From Rhizobiales bacterium 63-22 (GTDB taxonomy: Bacteria > Pseudomonadota > Alphaproteobacteria > Rhizobiales > Rhizobiaceae): 64,000 bases of DNA. The notes below the pieces were generated by a model. The model ran no database searches, was not told the DNA's origin, and saw nothing but the letters and a program-made list of their open reading frames with translations. Made by a program: the position numbers and the translations under genes. Location: contig MKVZ01000004.1 of assembly GCA_001898995.1 (NCBI GenBank), forward strand, positions 941,801-1,005,800, read 5' to 3'. Below, piece by piece: positions 45,513-57,787 of the stretch (its first letter is position 1; every line of letters begins with the position of its first letter).

Positions 45513-46364
45513 ATGAGCACGTTCCGCGCCGCCGCTATCCAGATGCGTTCGGGCACCGATGTGGCCCGCAATGTGGAGGTGTTGGAGAAATTGGTCGCGG
45601 AAGCCGCGTCCAAGGGCGCGGATTATGTGCAGACGCCGGAAATGACCGGTGCGCTGATGCGCGACCGCGCCGCGCTTTTCGCGAGTTTGCGCGACGAGGC
45701 GAGCGATCCGGTGTTCCGCGCTGCTTCGGCGCTTGCCGCAAAGCACAGCCTTCATCTGCATATAGGCTCGACGGCGATCGCTGCCGGCGGCGGCAAGATC
45801 GCCAATCGCGGTGCGATCTTCGCGCCGTCGGGCGAGAAGATCGCCACCTATGACAAAATCCATATGTTCGACGTCGATCTCGACAATGGCGAGAGCTGGC
45901 GCGAATCGGCAACCTACGAGCCGGGCCGTGAAACGGTGGTGGCGGAATTGCCCTTCGCCACGGTCGGCATGGCGATCTGCTACGATATCCGCTTCCCGCA
46001 GCTTTTCCGCGCGCAGGCGCTGGCAGGCGCGAATCTCATCACGGGGCCTGCCGCCTTCACCCGCCAGACCGGCGAGGCGCATTGGCATGTGCTGCAACGG
46101 GCGCGCGCCATCGAGAACGGCGCCTTCCTCATTTCGGCGGCGCAGGGCGGGCTGCATGAGGACGGCCGCGAGACCTATGGCCATTCGCTCATCGTCTCGC
46201 CGTGGGGCAAGGTTCTGGCCGAGGCCGATCATGCCGAGCCGGGCGTGATCGTCGCCGGTATCGATGTAGCCGAGAGCGCGGCCGCGCGCGCGAAGGTACC
46301 GAACCTGAAGAATGCGCGCGAGTTCGGCGTGCGCACGGTTGCGGAGAAGAAAGAGGACGCATAA
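45513..46364 (+). CDS. Carbon-nitrogen hydrolase, Nit2 omega-amidase type
   Basis: 283 residues. Nitrilase-superfamily triad: glutamate in QTPEMTG, lysine in YDKIHMFDVDL and cysteine in GMAICYDIRFPQLFR. It resembles deaminated-glutathione amidase/omega-amidase (Nit1/Nit2). The neighbours grxC and DUF1178 are usual for this gene. ATG 45513 chosen, 16 bp after grxC, since MSTFRAAAIQM is the family N-terminus. Confidence 0.9.
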   Translation: MSTFRAAAIQMRSGTDVARNVEVLEKLVAEAASKGADYVQTPEMTGALMRDRAALFASLRDEASDPVFRAASALAAKHSLHLHIGSTAIAAGGGKIANRGAIFAPSGEKIATYDKIHMFDVDLDNGESWRESATYEPGRETVVAELPFATVGMAICYDIRFPQLFRAQALAGANLITGPAAFTRQTGEAHWHVLQRARAIENGAFLISAAQGGLHEDGRETYGHSLIVSPWGKVLAEADHAEPGVIVAGIDVAESAAARAKVPNLKNAREFGVRTVAEKKEDA

Positions 46365-46368
46365 TTCC

Positions 46369-46794
46369 ATGATCCGCTTTTCGCTTCATTGCGATCACGG
46401 CCATGAGTTCGAGGGCTGGTTCCGCGACAATGCCGATTTCGACCGGCAGTCGGGAATGAAGCTCGTGACGTGCCCGGTCTGCGGGTCGGCTGCGGTGGGG
46501 AAGGCGCTGATGGCGCCTGCCGTATCGACCGGCCGCGACAAGGAAAAGATGGCGCTGGCCGCAGGCGAGGCGCAGAAGACGATATTGGCGGAAATGCGCG
46601 AACTGAGCCGCAGGCTGCGCGAGAACGCCGATTATGTCGGCGACAAATTCGCCGAAGAGGCGCGGAAAATCCATTTCGGCGAGGTGGAAGCCCGCGGCAT
46701 CTATGGCGAGGCCACGCGCGAGGACGTGCATGCGCTGGTGGAGGACGGTGTCGAGGTCATGCCGCTGCCGGTCTTCCCCGAGGACAAGAACTAA
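46369..46794 (+). CDS. DUF1178 family protein
   Basis: 141 residues. Starts MIRFSLHCDHGHEFEGWF with a short zinc-ribbon-like cysteine set (C8 and CPVCGSAAVGK), followed by a helical C-terminal domain (VGDKFAEEARKIHFGEVEARGIYG). Function unknown. It starts 4 bp after the amidase stop, so it is part of that operon. Confidence 0.88.
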   Translation: MIRFSLHCDHGHEFEGWFRDNADFDRQSGMKLVTCPVCGSAAVGKALMAPAVSTGRDKEKMALAAGEAQKTILAEMRELSRRLRENADYVGDKFAEEARKIHFGEVEARGIYGEATREDVHALVEDGVEVMPLPVFPEDKN

Positions 46795-46795
46795 A

Positions 46796-46840
46796 GCATT
46801 TCCAGCAAAAGTGCAAAGCGGTTTTGCGTTCGGAAATGCG
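46796..46840 (+). repeat. Dispersed intergenic repeat, CATTTCCAGC family, copy 4
   Basis: Starts CATTTCCAGCAAAAGTGC, core AAAGCGGTTTTGCG, ends GGAAATGCG. It lies between the convergent DUF1178 and ubiG genes and differs little from the copy ahead of hpt. Confidence 0.65.
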
Positions 46841-46855
46841 TGGAAAATAACCGCT

Positions 46856-47602
46856 TTATTCGGGCCGTTCGGCGAGCATCATGTAATTGACGTCCATATC
46901 GCGCGAGCGGTTCCACGTGTCGGCGAGCGGATTGTAGGTAACGCCGAGCCGGTCCGCGATCCGCAGCCCCGCTTTGCCGAGCCCGGTTTCCAGTTCTTCC
47001 GGGCGCACCAGCTTTTCATATTGATGCGTGCCGCGCGGCAGCCAGCGCAGCACATATTCCGCGCCGATGATGGCAAGCCCGTAGGCTTTCAGCGTGCGGT
47101 TGATGGTGGCGACGAACATCAGCCCGCCGGGCTTCACCATGCGGCTCGTCTCCGACAGGAACAGGTCCACATCGGAGACGTGTTCCACCACCTCCATGTT
47201 GAGCACCACGTCGAAGGTCTCGCCGGCTTCGGCCAGCGCTTCCGCCGTGGTGGCGCGGTAATCGACCTCGACGCCGCTCTGCGCGGCGTGAATCTTCGCC
47301 ACCTCGATATTGGTTTCGGAGGCGTCCGCGCCGACGACCGCCGCGCCGAGCCTCGCCATCGGCTCGCTCAGAAGACCGCCGCCGCAGCCGATGTCGAGAA
47401 AGCGCAGGCCCTCGAAGGGGCGCACCGCATTCGGATCGCGGTGGAATTTCTCGCAGACCTTCTCGCGGATATAGGCAAGCCGCGTCGGGTTGAACTTGTG
47501 CAGCGGACGGAACTTGCCCTGCGGATTCCACCATTCGGCGGCGATGCGCGAGAAATGCTCGATTTCGGCGGCGTCGATGGTGGTGCGGGCGGTTTCGGTC
47601 AT
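46856..47602 (-). CDS. ubiG: Ubiquinone biosynthesis O-methyltransferase
   Basis: 248 residues. Both O-methylation steps of ubiquinone synthesis. SAM motif [20 protein letters not shown]-terminal [22 protein letters not shown] characteristic of UbiG/Coq3. ATG 47602 (MTETARTT) chosen. Divergent from lysC. Confidence 0.95.
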   Translation of the reverse strand: MTETARTTIDAAEIEHFSRIAAEWWNPQGKFRPLHKFNPTRLAYIREKVCEKFHRDPNAVRPFEGLRFLDIGCGGGLLSEPMARLGAAVVGADASETNIEVAKIHAAQSGVEVDYRATTAEALAEAGETFDVVLNMEVVEHVSDVDLFLSETSRMVKPGGLMFVATINRTLKAYGLAIIGAEYVLRWLPRGTHQYEKLVRPEELETGLGKAGLRIADRLGVTYNPLADTWNRSRDMDVNYMMLAERPE

Positions 47603-47809
47603 GACACTCTCCTGTGACCTCCTGCCTCTCAAGGTAGCGTGGGAAAGTCAAGGTGCAAGGCAATTTCGCGGGTTCAGGCTGCGACGCGAATCACGGCCTT
47701 GCGGAAACGCGCCATTTTGGCTATGTGACCCCGGGTTTGCCCGTCGAAAGATTATAAGGTTTGGGCGGGCGCGAGTGTAATTTTCCCAATAGCAGGACGT
47801 ATCCTCAAA

Positions 47810-49081
47810 ATGGCGCGCATCGTGATGAAATTCGGCGGCACCTCGGTGGCCGATCTGGACCGCATCCATAATGTGGCGCGCCACGTCAAACGCGAGGTCG
47901 ATGCCGGCAATCAGGTCGCCGTGGTCGTCTCCGCCATGTCCGGCAAGACCAACGAGCTGGTCGGCTGGGTGCAGAACATGCCGAAGGTGTGCGGCGCAAG
48001 CTCGCCCTTCTACGACGCGCGTGAATACGACACCATCGTCGCTTCCGGCGAACAGGTGACGAGCGGCCTTCTGGCTATCGCCCTGCAATCGATCGGCATC
48101 GACGCGCGCTCCTGGCAGGGCTGGCAGATTCCGATCCAGACCGACAACGCGCATGGCGCGGCACGCATCCAGGAGATCGACGGCGAGGAAATCGTCCGCC
48201 GCATGGGGACGGGACAGGTGGCCGTGGTCGCCGGGTTTCAGGGCCTCGGCCCGGACAACCGCATCGCCACGCTCGGGCGCGGCGGCTCGGACACGTCGGC
48301 GGTGGCGGTGGCGGCGGCGGTGAAGGCCGACCGCTGCGACATCTATACCGATGTGGACGGCGTCTATACCACCGATCCGCGCGTCGAACCCAAGGCGCGC
48401 CGCCTGCCGAAGATTTCCTTCGAGGAAATGCTGGAAATGGCCTCGCTCGGCGCCAAGGTGCTTCAGGTGCGCTCGGTGGAGCTGGCCATGGTTCACAAGG
48501 TGCGCACATTCGTGCGCTCGAGCTTCACGGACCCCGATGCGCCGGGCATGGGTGATCCGATCAATCCGCCCGGAACGCTCATTTGCGACGAGGAAGAGAT
48601 CGTGGAACAGCAGGTCGTCACTGGTATCGCCTTCGCGAAGGACGAGGCGCAGATTTCGCTCAGGCGCGTGGCCGACCGGCCGGGCGTCTCGGCCGCCATA
48701 TTCGGGCCGCTCGCCGAAGAGCACATCAATGTCGACATGATCGTGCAGAACGTGTCGGAGGACGGTTCCAAGACCGACATGACCTTCACCGTGCCCACCG
48801 GCGACATCGACAAGGCGGTGCGCGTGCTGGACAAGGTGAAGGGCGACATCGGCTTCGACAATATCCAGTCGGAGACGGGCCTCGCCAAGATTTCGGTGAT
48901 CGGCATCGGCATGCGCAGCCATGCGGGCGTCGCCGCCACCGCCTTCAGGGCGCTGGCCGACAAGGGCATCAACATCCGCGCCATCACCACCTCGGAGATC
49001 AAGATATCGATCCTGATCGACGGGCCTTACGCGGAACTGGCCGTGCGTACGCTGCATTCGGTCTACGGCCTCGACAAATAA
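47810..49081 (+). CDS. lysC: Aspartate kinase
   Basis: 423 residues. First step of lysine, threonine and methionine synthesis. N-terminal kinase motif VMKFGGTSVADLDRI, GRGGSDTSAVAVAAA, and two C-terminal ACT domains (SLRRVADRPGVSAAIFGPL and ISVIGIGMRSHAGVAATAF). The allosteric region is intact. A 207-bp upstream gap has no obvious leader peptide or riboswitch. Confidence 0.96.
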   Translation: MARIVMKFGGTSVADLDRIHNVARHVKREVDAGNQVAVVVSAMSGKTNELVGWVQNMPKVCGASSPFYDAREYDTIVASGEQVTSGLLAIALQSIGIDARSWQGWQIPIQTDNAHGAARIQEIDGEEIVRRMGTGQVAVVAGFQGLGPDNRIATLGRGGSDTSAVAVAAAVKADRCDIYTDVDGVYTTDPRVEPKARRLPKISFEEMLEMASLGAKVLQVRSVELAMVHKVRTFVRSSFTDPDAPGMGDPINPPGTLICDEEEIVEQQVVTGIAFAKDEAQISLRRVADRPGVSAAIFGPLAEEHINVDMIVQNVSEDGSKTDMTFTVPTGDIDKAVRVLDKVKGDIGFDNIQSETGLAKISVIGIGMRSHAGVAATAFRALADKGINIRAITTSEIKISILIDGPYAELAVRTLHSVYGLDK

Positions 49082-49296
49082 CAATCCTTCCCGCATCGTT
49101 TTCGTTGCCTCCGCCCGCTCGGTCCGAGCGGAGCGGCAAGGTAACGCTTCGGGCAACATTCCGGGCGGTGGCATAAAACACTGGACGCCGCTGGCAAAAA
49201 TGCCCACAAAGGAAACGGTGTAACGCTTCGCGGGCAGGTCACGGGATTCAGCTCGCGGAAGCGGGCCTGAACCTCATGAAGGAGTCCCCGACGGTC

Positions 49297-51567
49297 ATGC
49301 GCGAACAGACAACCGGCCCCCGCGTGCTGCTGAGGCGGCTGCGCGAACTGATGGCGGAGCCGCTGGAACCGCAGGAACGTCTCGACCGCATCGTCCGCGA
49401 AATCGCGCAGAACATGGTCGCGGAAGTCTGCTCCTTCTACGTCTTGCGCGCCGACGGCGTGCTCGAACTCTACGCGACCGAGGGCCTCAATCCGCAATCC
49501 GTGCATCTGGCGCAACTGCGTCTCGGGCAGGGCCTTGTCGGCACCATTGCCGCCAGCGCGCGGCCGCTCAACCTGACCGACGCGCAGAGCCATCCCGCTT
49601 TCGCCTATCTGCCGGAGACCGGCGAGGAAATCTACAATTCCTTCCTCGGCGTGCCGGTGCTGCGCGCGGGCCGCACGCTGGGCGTGCTGGTGGTGCAGAA
49701 CCGCACCCAGCGCGCCTATCGCGAGGACGAGGTGGAGGCGCTGGAAACCACGGCCATGGTGCTGGCGGAGATCATCGCTTCCGGCGACGGGCTGCGGCTG
49801 GCGCGTCCGGGCATCGAACTTGATCTCGGCCGTCCGATGAGCGTGACCGGACAGGCCTTCAACGAGGGTATCGGGCTCGGTCATGTGGTGCTGCACGAGC
49901 CGCGTATCGTCGTCACCAATCTCTTCAACGAGGACAGCGAGGCGGAACTGGCGCGGCTCGACGAATCGCTCGGTTCGCTGCGCATTTCCATCGACGACAT
50001 GCTGTCGCGGCGCGACGTCGCCGTCGAAGGCGAGCATCGCGAGGTGCTGGAAGCCTACCGCATGTTCGCGCATGACCGCGGCTGGGTGCGCCGGCTGGAG
50101 GAGGCGATCCGCAACGGCCTGACGGCGGAGGCTGCGGTGGAGAAGGTGCAGAGCGACACCCGCGCGCGCATGGTGCATCTGACCGACCCCTATATGCGCG
50201 AGCGCCTGTCGGATTTCGACGATCTCGCCAACCGGCTCCTGCGCCAGTTGATGGGACGCGACATCAAGACCATCGCCGAATCGCTGGTCAAGGACGCGAT
50301 CATCGTGGCGCGCTCCATGGGTGCCGCCGAACTGCTCGACTATCCGCGCGAGCGCCTGCGCGGCGTGGTGCTGGAGGACGGTGCGGCCACGAGCCATGTG
50401 GTGATCGTGGCGCGCGCCATGGGCATTCCGGTCGTCGGGCAGGCCAAGGGCGTCGTCTCGATGGCGGAGAACAACGATTCGGCCATCGTGGACGGCGATG
50501 ACGGCATGGTGCATCTGCGCCCGCAGCCGGAACTGGAAAAGGCCTATGCGGAAAAGGTGCGCTTCCGCGCCCGCCGGCAGGCCCATTACCGCGAATTGCG
50601 CGACAAGCCTCCGGTCACGAAGGACGGCGTCGATATTTCGCTCCTGATGAATGCCGGCCTGCTGGTGGACCTGCCGCAGCTTTCCGCGTCGGGTGCCGCG
50701 GGCATCGGCCTGTTCCGCACCGAACTGCAGTTCATGGTCGCCTCGACCTTCCCGCGCGCCGAGCAGCAGGAGCGGCTTTATCGTTCGGTCATAGAGGCCG
50801 CGGGAGACAAGCCCGTCACCTTCCGCACGCTCGATATCGGCGGCGACAAGGTGCTGCCCTATTTCAGCTCGACCGTGCAGGAGGAAAACCCTGCGCTGGG
50901 CTGGCGGGCGATCCGCCTTACCCTCGACCGTCCGGGCCTCCTGCGCACCCAGTTGCGCGCCCTGCTTAAGGCCGCCGGCGGGCGGGAACTGAAGATTCTC
51001 CTGCCTATGGTCACGGAAGTCGGCGAGGTGAAGGCGGCGCGCGATCTCCTCGACCGCGAGGTGCGCCATCTGGCGCGCTTCGCTCATCCGCTGCCCAGAT
51101 GCCTCAAGCTCGGCGCCATGGTAGAGGTGCCGGCCCTTCTCTGGCAGCTCGACGAACTGGTGTCGCTGGTGGATTTCGTCTCCGTCGGCTCCAACGACCT
51201 GTTCCAGTTCCTGATGGCGACGGATCGCGGCAATTCATTGATGTCGGGCCGTTTCGATACGCTTTCGCCCGCTTTCCTGCGGGCGCTCCGCCTTATCGTC
51301 GAGACCTGCACACGGCATGGCAAGCCGGTCACGCTGTGTGGGGAAATGGCGAGCCGGCCGCTTCCGGCCATGGCGCTGGTGGGGATCGGTTTCCGCTCCA
51401 TCTCCATGTCGGCGGCGGCGATCGGCCCGGTCAAGGCCATGCTGACCGCGCTCGACGCTGCCAGACTGTCGACGCTGATGCGCGAGGAACTGGACAAGCC
51501 GAACGGCGCCCATTCGCTGCGCGAATTGCTGCTGCAATTTGCCGAGGACAACGATATTCCGTTATAG
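49297..51567 (+). CDS. ptsP: Phosphoenolpyruvate-protein phosphotransferase PtsP (nitrogen PTS EI)
   Basis: 756 residues. N-terminal GAF domain (about 25-165), then Enzyme I: phospho-accepting H367 in [14 protein letters not shown], the PEP-binding region, and catalytic C681 in LCGEMASRP. It feeds phosphate to NPr and EIIA-Ntr. ATG at 49297 was chosen over 49276 because the resulting protein has the family length; GGAG at 49281 is 12 bp away, somewhat long. Followed by prfA. Confidence 0.94.
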   Translation: MREQTTGPRVLLRRLRELMAEPLEPQERLDRIVREIAQNMVAEVCSFYVLRADGVLELYATEGLNPQSVHLAQLRLGQGLVGTIAASARPLNLTDAQSHPAFAYLPETGEEIYNSFLGVPVLRAGRTLGVLVVQNRTQRAYREDEVEALETTAMVLAEIIASGDGLRLARPGIELDLGRPMSVTGQAFNEGIGLGHVVLHEPRIVVTNLFNEDSEAELARLDESLGSLRISIDDMLSRRDVAVEGEHREVLEAYRMFAHDRGWVRRLEEAIRNGLTAEAAVEKVQSDTRARMVHLTDPYMRERLSDFDDLANRLLRQLMGRDIKTIAESLVKDAIIVARSMGAAELLDYPRERLRGVVLEDGAATSHVVIVARAMGIPVVGQAKGVVSMAENNDSAIVDGDDGMVHLRPQPELEKAYAEKVRFRARRQAHYRELRDKPPVTKDGVDISLLMNAGLLVDLPQLSASGAAGIGLFRTELQFMVASTFPRAEQQERLYRSVIEAAGDKPVTFRTLDIGGDKVLPYFSSTVQEENPALGWRAIRLTLDRPGLLRTQLRALLKAAGGRELKILLPMVTEVGEVKAARDLLDREVRHLARFAHPLPRCLKLGAMVEVPALLWQLDELVSLVDFVSVGSNDLFQFLMATDRGNSLMSGRFDTLSPAFLRALRLIVETCTRHGKPVTLCGEMASRPLPAMALVGIGFRSISMSAAAIGPVKAMLTALDAARLSTLMREELDKPNGAHSLRELLLQFAEDNDIPL

Positions 51568-51653
51568 CGCTGTGCTGTGCCTGCCACGGGGATGCGGCGC
51601 TGGGCGCGCCGTGCCCGTCCGCCTGCCGCCGATTTCTTTCTTTGGGACATGAC

Positions 51654-52733
51654 ATGATCGCATTGCCGCAGGACCGGATGGACCAGCTCTTGAAGCGGTT
51701 CTCCATGATCGAGAGCCAGATGGCCGGCAACCCGGATTCGGAAACCTATGTGAGGCTTGCCTCCGAATATTCCGAGTTGCAGGAGGTCGTCGGCCGCATT
51801 CGCGAACTGGCCGATGCGCGCCGGGAGGCGAAAGACCTTGCCGCCCTGCGCGACGACCCCGCCACCGACGCCGAGATGCGAGGGCTCGCCACCGGGGAAT
51901 TGCCGGAGGTGCTGAAGCGCATCGAGCGGCTTGAGCATGACGTGCAGATATTGCTGCTGCCCAAGGATGCGGCGGACGAGAAGAACGCCATCCTCGAAAT
52001 CCGCGCCGGCACGGGCGGACTGGAGGCGGCTTTGTTCGCGGGCGACCTGTTCCGCATGTATGAGCGCTACGCGGCGGCCAGAGGCTGGCGGGTGGAACTG
52101 GTTTCGGCCAGTGAGGGTGACGCCGGCGGCTACAAGGAAATCATCGCCACCGTATCGGGCAAGGGCGTTTTTTCGCGGCTCAAGTTCGAATCGGGCGTGC
52201 ATCGCGTGCAGCGCGTGCCGGAAACCGAGGCCGGCGGGCGCATCCACACCTCCGCCGCCACTGTCGCCGTGCTGCCGGAAGCCGAGGACATCGACATCGA
52301 AATCCGCAACGAGGATATACGCATCGACACGATGCGCGCATCGGGCGCGGGCGGCCAGCACGTCAACACCACCGATTCGGCGGTGCGCATCACCCATATC
52401 CCGACCGGGATCATGGTGGTGCAGGCGGAGAAGTCGCAGCATCAGAACCGTGCCCGCGCCATGCAGATCCTGCGTGCCCGCCTCTATGACATGGAGCGCC
52501 AGAAGGCGGAGAGCGAGCGCTCGGAAAGCCGGCGCAGCCAGGTCGGCTCCGGCGACCGTTCCGAGCGCATCCGCACCTATAATTTCCCGCAGGGGCGCGT
52601 CACCGACCATCGAATCAACCTGACGCTCTACAAGCTCGACCGGGTGATGGAAGGCGATCTGGACGAGTTGATCGACGCGCTGATTTCCGATCACCAGACC
52701 GCACTTCTGGCCGAGATGGGTGGAGAGGCGTGA
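51654..52733 (+). CDS. prfA: Peptide chain release factor 1
   Basis: 359 residues. Recognises UAA/UAG. GGQ motif G233-G234-Q235 in GAGGQHVN and anticodon-like PVT/PAT region in the second domain. Frame continues 185 codons upstream without homology, overlapping ptsP; the start at 51654 gives the family length. prmC follows with a GTGA overlap, linking the factor to the enzyme that methylates it. Confidence 0.97.
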   Translation: MIALPQDRMDQLLKRFSMIESQMAGNPDSETYVRLASEYSELQEVVGRIRELADARREAKDLAALRDDPATDAEMRGLATGELPEVLKRIERLEHDVQILLLPKDAADEKNAILEIRAGTGGLEAALFAGDLFRMYERYAAARGWRVELVSASEGDAGGYKEIIATVSGKGVFSRLKFESGVHRVQRVPETEAGGRIHTSAATVAVLPEAEDIDIEIRNEDIRIDTMRASGAGGQHVNTTDSAVRITHIPTGIMVVQAEKSQHQNRARAMQILRARLYDMERQKAESERSESRRSQVGSGDRSERIRTYNFPQGRVTDHRINLTLYKLDRVMEGDLDELIDALISDHQTALLAEMGGEA

Positions 52734-53608
52734 GCGAAGAGCGGCTCGATGCGCTGATGGCGGAGGCGCGCGCGCTGTTGCGGAAGGCGGGCGTGGAGAC
52801 GCCCGACCTCGATGCCCGGCTTCTGGTCGAATGGGCGACGGGGGCGACGCGGCTCGATCTCATTTCCGCGCCGGAAAAGCCGGTCGATGCGGCGCGCGCC
52901 GGAAACTTGCGCGCGGTGCTCGCGCGGCGCGCGGACGGCGAGCCGGTACACCGGATCATCGGCACGCGGGAGTTCTACGGCCTGCCGTTCCGCCTTTCCG
53001 CCGGAACGCTGGAGCCGCGCCCGGACACGGAGGCGCTGGTGGAACTGACCGTTCCAGCGCTTGAAACGCTGATCGAAAGGCACGGGATGGCCGAAGTGCT
53101 CGACATGGGCACGGGCACGGGCGCGATCATCGTGGCGTTGCTGCATCGCTTCGAGAGGATGCACGGCGTCGGGGTCGATATCGCGCAGGACGCGCTCGAC
53201 ACGGCGCGGAGCAATGCGGCGCTCAATGGCGTCGGCCGCCGCTTCGCTGCGCTGAAAAGCGACTGGTTCGCCAATGTGAGCGGGCGCTTTCATATGATCG
53301 TCTCCAATCCGCCCTATATTCCGCACGGTGAGATCGCGGAACTGGCGCGGGAGGTGCGCGAACACGATCCGCTCGCCGCGCTCGACGGCGGCGCGGACGG
53401 GCTGGATTTCTACCGCGCGCTGGCGATGGGGGCGGCGGCGTATCTTCATGACGACGGCATGGTGGCAGTGGAAATCGGCGCGGGACAGTTCGACGATGTC
53501 GCGACGCTGTTCGCGGAAAACGGCTTCGCGTTGGGCGGTCATGCCTGCGATCTGGCCGGACACAGGCGGGCCATGCTGTTCAAACAGCACGATCATACGC
53601 AATTTTGA
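52730..53608 (+). CDS. prmC: Release factor glutamine methyltransferase PrmC
   Basis: 292 residues. Methylates the glutamine of the GGQ motif in release factors. SAM motif [16 protein letters not shown] and active NPPY (N193-Y196). The start is a GTG that overlaps the prfA stop, so the two are coupled. Confidence 0.95.
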   Translation: MSEERLDALMAEARALLRKAGVETPDLDARLLVEWATGATRLDLISAPEKPVDAARAGNLRAVLARRADGEPVHRIIGTREFYGLPFRLSAGTLEPRPDTEALVELTVPALETLIERHGMAEVLDMGTGTGAIIVALLHRFERMHGVGVDIAQDALDTARSNAALNGVGRRFAALKSDWFANVSGRFHMIVSNPPYIPHGEIAELAREVREHDPLAALDGGADGLDFYRALAMGAAAYLHDDGMVAVEIGAGQFDDVATLFAENGFALGGHACDLAGHRRAMLFKQHDHTQF

Positions 53609-53926
53609 TGCGGATCGCATAAAAAACGCTTGGAATTTGTGGCGAAGCCGTTTAGGTTCCGGCCACCGTATGAAGCCAGAATGGTTTTGCCCGCTTGATA
53701 GCGGTGGCGGAAATGCTCCATGACGATTTGAGGTCATGCTCCCCACGGTTCGATTCGCCTGGGGAGGGCTTATATGGACATACACGACCTTCAGGCATTA
53801 TCCCGGAGAGCGAAGCTTTGCGCAGGAAGTTTTTAGGGCGTACTTCCTCCATGGTTTGATCGCGAGAAACCGGTGCCCGGTCCGGCCGTGAAGTTTCGAC
53901 GCCCTTCAATCTGAAAAGAGATGAAT
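53609..53926. other. Intergenic region between prmC and DUF4167
   Basis: This 318-bp gap has a near-palindrome TCCCCACGG...CGCCTGGGGA at 53738-53763 that could fold as a hairpin, and is otherwise unremarkable. It may hold a DUF4167 promoter. A 20-codon ORF from 53774 was not accepted. Confidence 0.35.
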
Positions 53927-54736
53927 ATGAGGCCAGCACAGCAGAACAGGCGTATGCGCGGACGGGGGAACAACAATAACAATAATAATCGTAAGGGCCC
54001 CAATCCTCTGTCGCGGAATTATGAAAGCAACGGCCCGGATGTGAAGATCCGCGGCAATGCTCAGCACATCGCGGAAAAATATACCGCGCTCGCGCGCGAC
54101 GCGCAGGCATCCGGCGATCGCGTGATGGCCGAGAACTATCTCCAGCACGCCGAGCATTATAACCGCATCATCATGGCCGCCATGGCGCAGAATCCGGTGC
54201 CGTTCCAGCGCGAGGAAACCTTCGACGACGACGGCATGGACGACGAGGAGACGGGTTTCGCGCCCGCCGCTGCCGCCGAGCCGCGTCCGGTCAATGGTTC
54301 CGGTCCGCAGCCGGTCATCGACGGCACTCCCGCCGAGGTCATCTTCGGCGAGGAAGGTGGGGAGCCGGTGCGCCAGAACGAGAACCGCCAGCCGCGCGAG
54401 AGCCGCGACCAGTCGCGCCGTTCCGGCCGCGGCCGCCGTCCGCAGCGCGAACGCTTCAATGGCGAGGAACAGGGCAAGGGTGAGGAACAGGGTCGCGCCG
54501 AACAGCAGGCCCGGAGCGAGGAACAGCCCGCCGTGGTCGAGGCGCCCGCCGCTCCGGCGGCTGCGCAGGAAGCCGCGCCCGTTATTGCCGAGACTCCGGC
54601 CGCTCCTGCCGGCGGCGAGGAAGATGCAGCGCCGCGCCGCGCCACGCGCCGGCCGGGCCGTCCGCGCCGCGCCGCCAAGGATCAGGACGCCGACGGCGAG
54701 GGCCCGGTGGCGGAAACCGTCGCTTCCGACGCCTGA
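53927..54736 (+). CDS. DUF4167 protein, asparagine-rich and basic N-terminus
   Basis: 269 residues. N-terminus MRPAQQNRRMRGRGNNNNN, then the DUF4167 domain (YESNGPDVKIRGNAQHIAEKYTALARDAQASGDRVMAENYLQHAEHY) and a long Ala/Glu/Arg-rich disordered tail. DUF4167 is confined to alphaproteobacteria. The basic Asn-run suggests nucleic acid binding; no activity is established. An ATG 6 bp upstream (53921) is possible. A terminator follows. Confidence 0.9.
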   Translation: MRPAQQNRRMRGRGNNNNNNNRKGPNPLSRNYESNGPDVKIRGNAQHIAEKYTALARDAQASGDRVMAENYLQHAEHYNRIIMAAMAQNPVPFQREETFDDDGMDDEETGFAPAAAAEPRPVNGSGPQPVIDGTPAEVIFGEEGGEPVRQNENRQPRESRDQSRRSGRGRRPQRERFNGEEQGKGEEQGRAEQQARSEEQPAVVEAPAAPAAAQEAAPVIAETPAAPAGGEEDAAPRRATRRPGRPRRAAKDQDADGEGPVAETVASDA

Positions 54737-54756
54737 TCGCCGAATAAGATGAATGG

Positions 54757-54786
54757 AAAATGGCGCGGTCTTCCGCGCCATTTTTA
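54757..54786 (+). terminator. Intrinsic terminator after DUF4167
   Basis: AATGGCGCGG pairs with CCGCGCCATT around TCTT, followed by TTTATTTG. It lies 20 bp past the stop. Confidence 0.85.
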
Positions 54787-54811
54787 TTTGGGCGAACAGA
54801 TGCTTCCGCCC

Positions 54812-54840
54812 CTTGCCGAAAGCCGGCCTTGTTCCCATAT
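54812..54840 (+). promoter_or_regulatory. Possible RpoH (heat shock) promoter for clpB
   Basis: CCCCTTGCC around 54810-54817 resembles the alphaproteobacterial -35 CTTGAA, and CCCATAT at 54834-54840 the -10 CCCATNT, with a 16-nt spacer. It is 90 bp upstream of the clpB start. clpB is a typical heat-shock target in the group. Confidence 0.45.
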
Positions 54841-54930
54841 CCCTCGTGGACAACGGGCCCGCCCATGCGGGGGCCCCGTCACCCGTTATCTTCCGGTGCC
54901 TTCAAGGGCCGGAAAGAAAGAGGAGACATC

Positions 54931-57549
<2,619 letters not shown>

Positions 57550-57571
57550 CCGCTTTCCATCGGATATGAAT

Positions 57572-57608
57572 GAAACGCCGCGATCGCGCGATTGCGGCGT
57601 TTCTTTTT
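57572..57608 (+). terminator. Intrinsic terminator after clpB
   Basis: GAAACGCCGC and GCGGCGTTTC enclose a 12-nt loop, followed by TTTTTG. It lies 23 bp after the stop. Confidence 0.85.
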
Positions 57609-57787
57609 GAAAGCGGTGCCGTTGTTCGGCCATTTTCATGTCCAGTTCATCTGGCATCTGATGAAGTCGCGTAATGGCTTGTTAACCATCTCGACTGCAT
57701 CCATTGCTCAAACAAAGTGACTGTTCGACCGCGTTTCCGCGGTGCCGGAGGAAACATCCGGCCGCGGAGCGCTCCGGGGCTTCCTAA

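Noticed and set aside
47603..47809. Lysine riboswitch upstream of lysC
   Set aside because: The 207-bp gap lacks the conserved lysine-riboswitch core, and alphaproteobacterial lysC is usually not riboswitch-controlled.
53774..53836. 20-codon ORF (MDIHDLQALSRRAK...) downstream of prmC
   Set aside because: No ribosome site and too short to support.
57670..57690. GTAA-N7-TTAA near the L,D-transpeptidase, possible CtrA site
   Set aside because: One half-site deviates, and it is 100 bp from the start with no other support.
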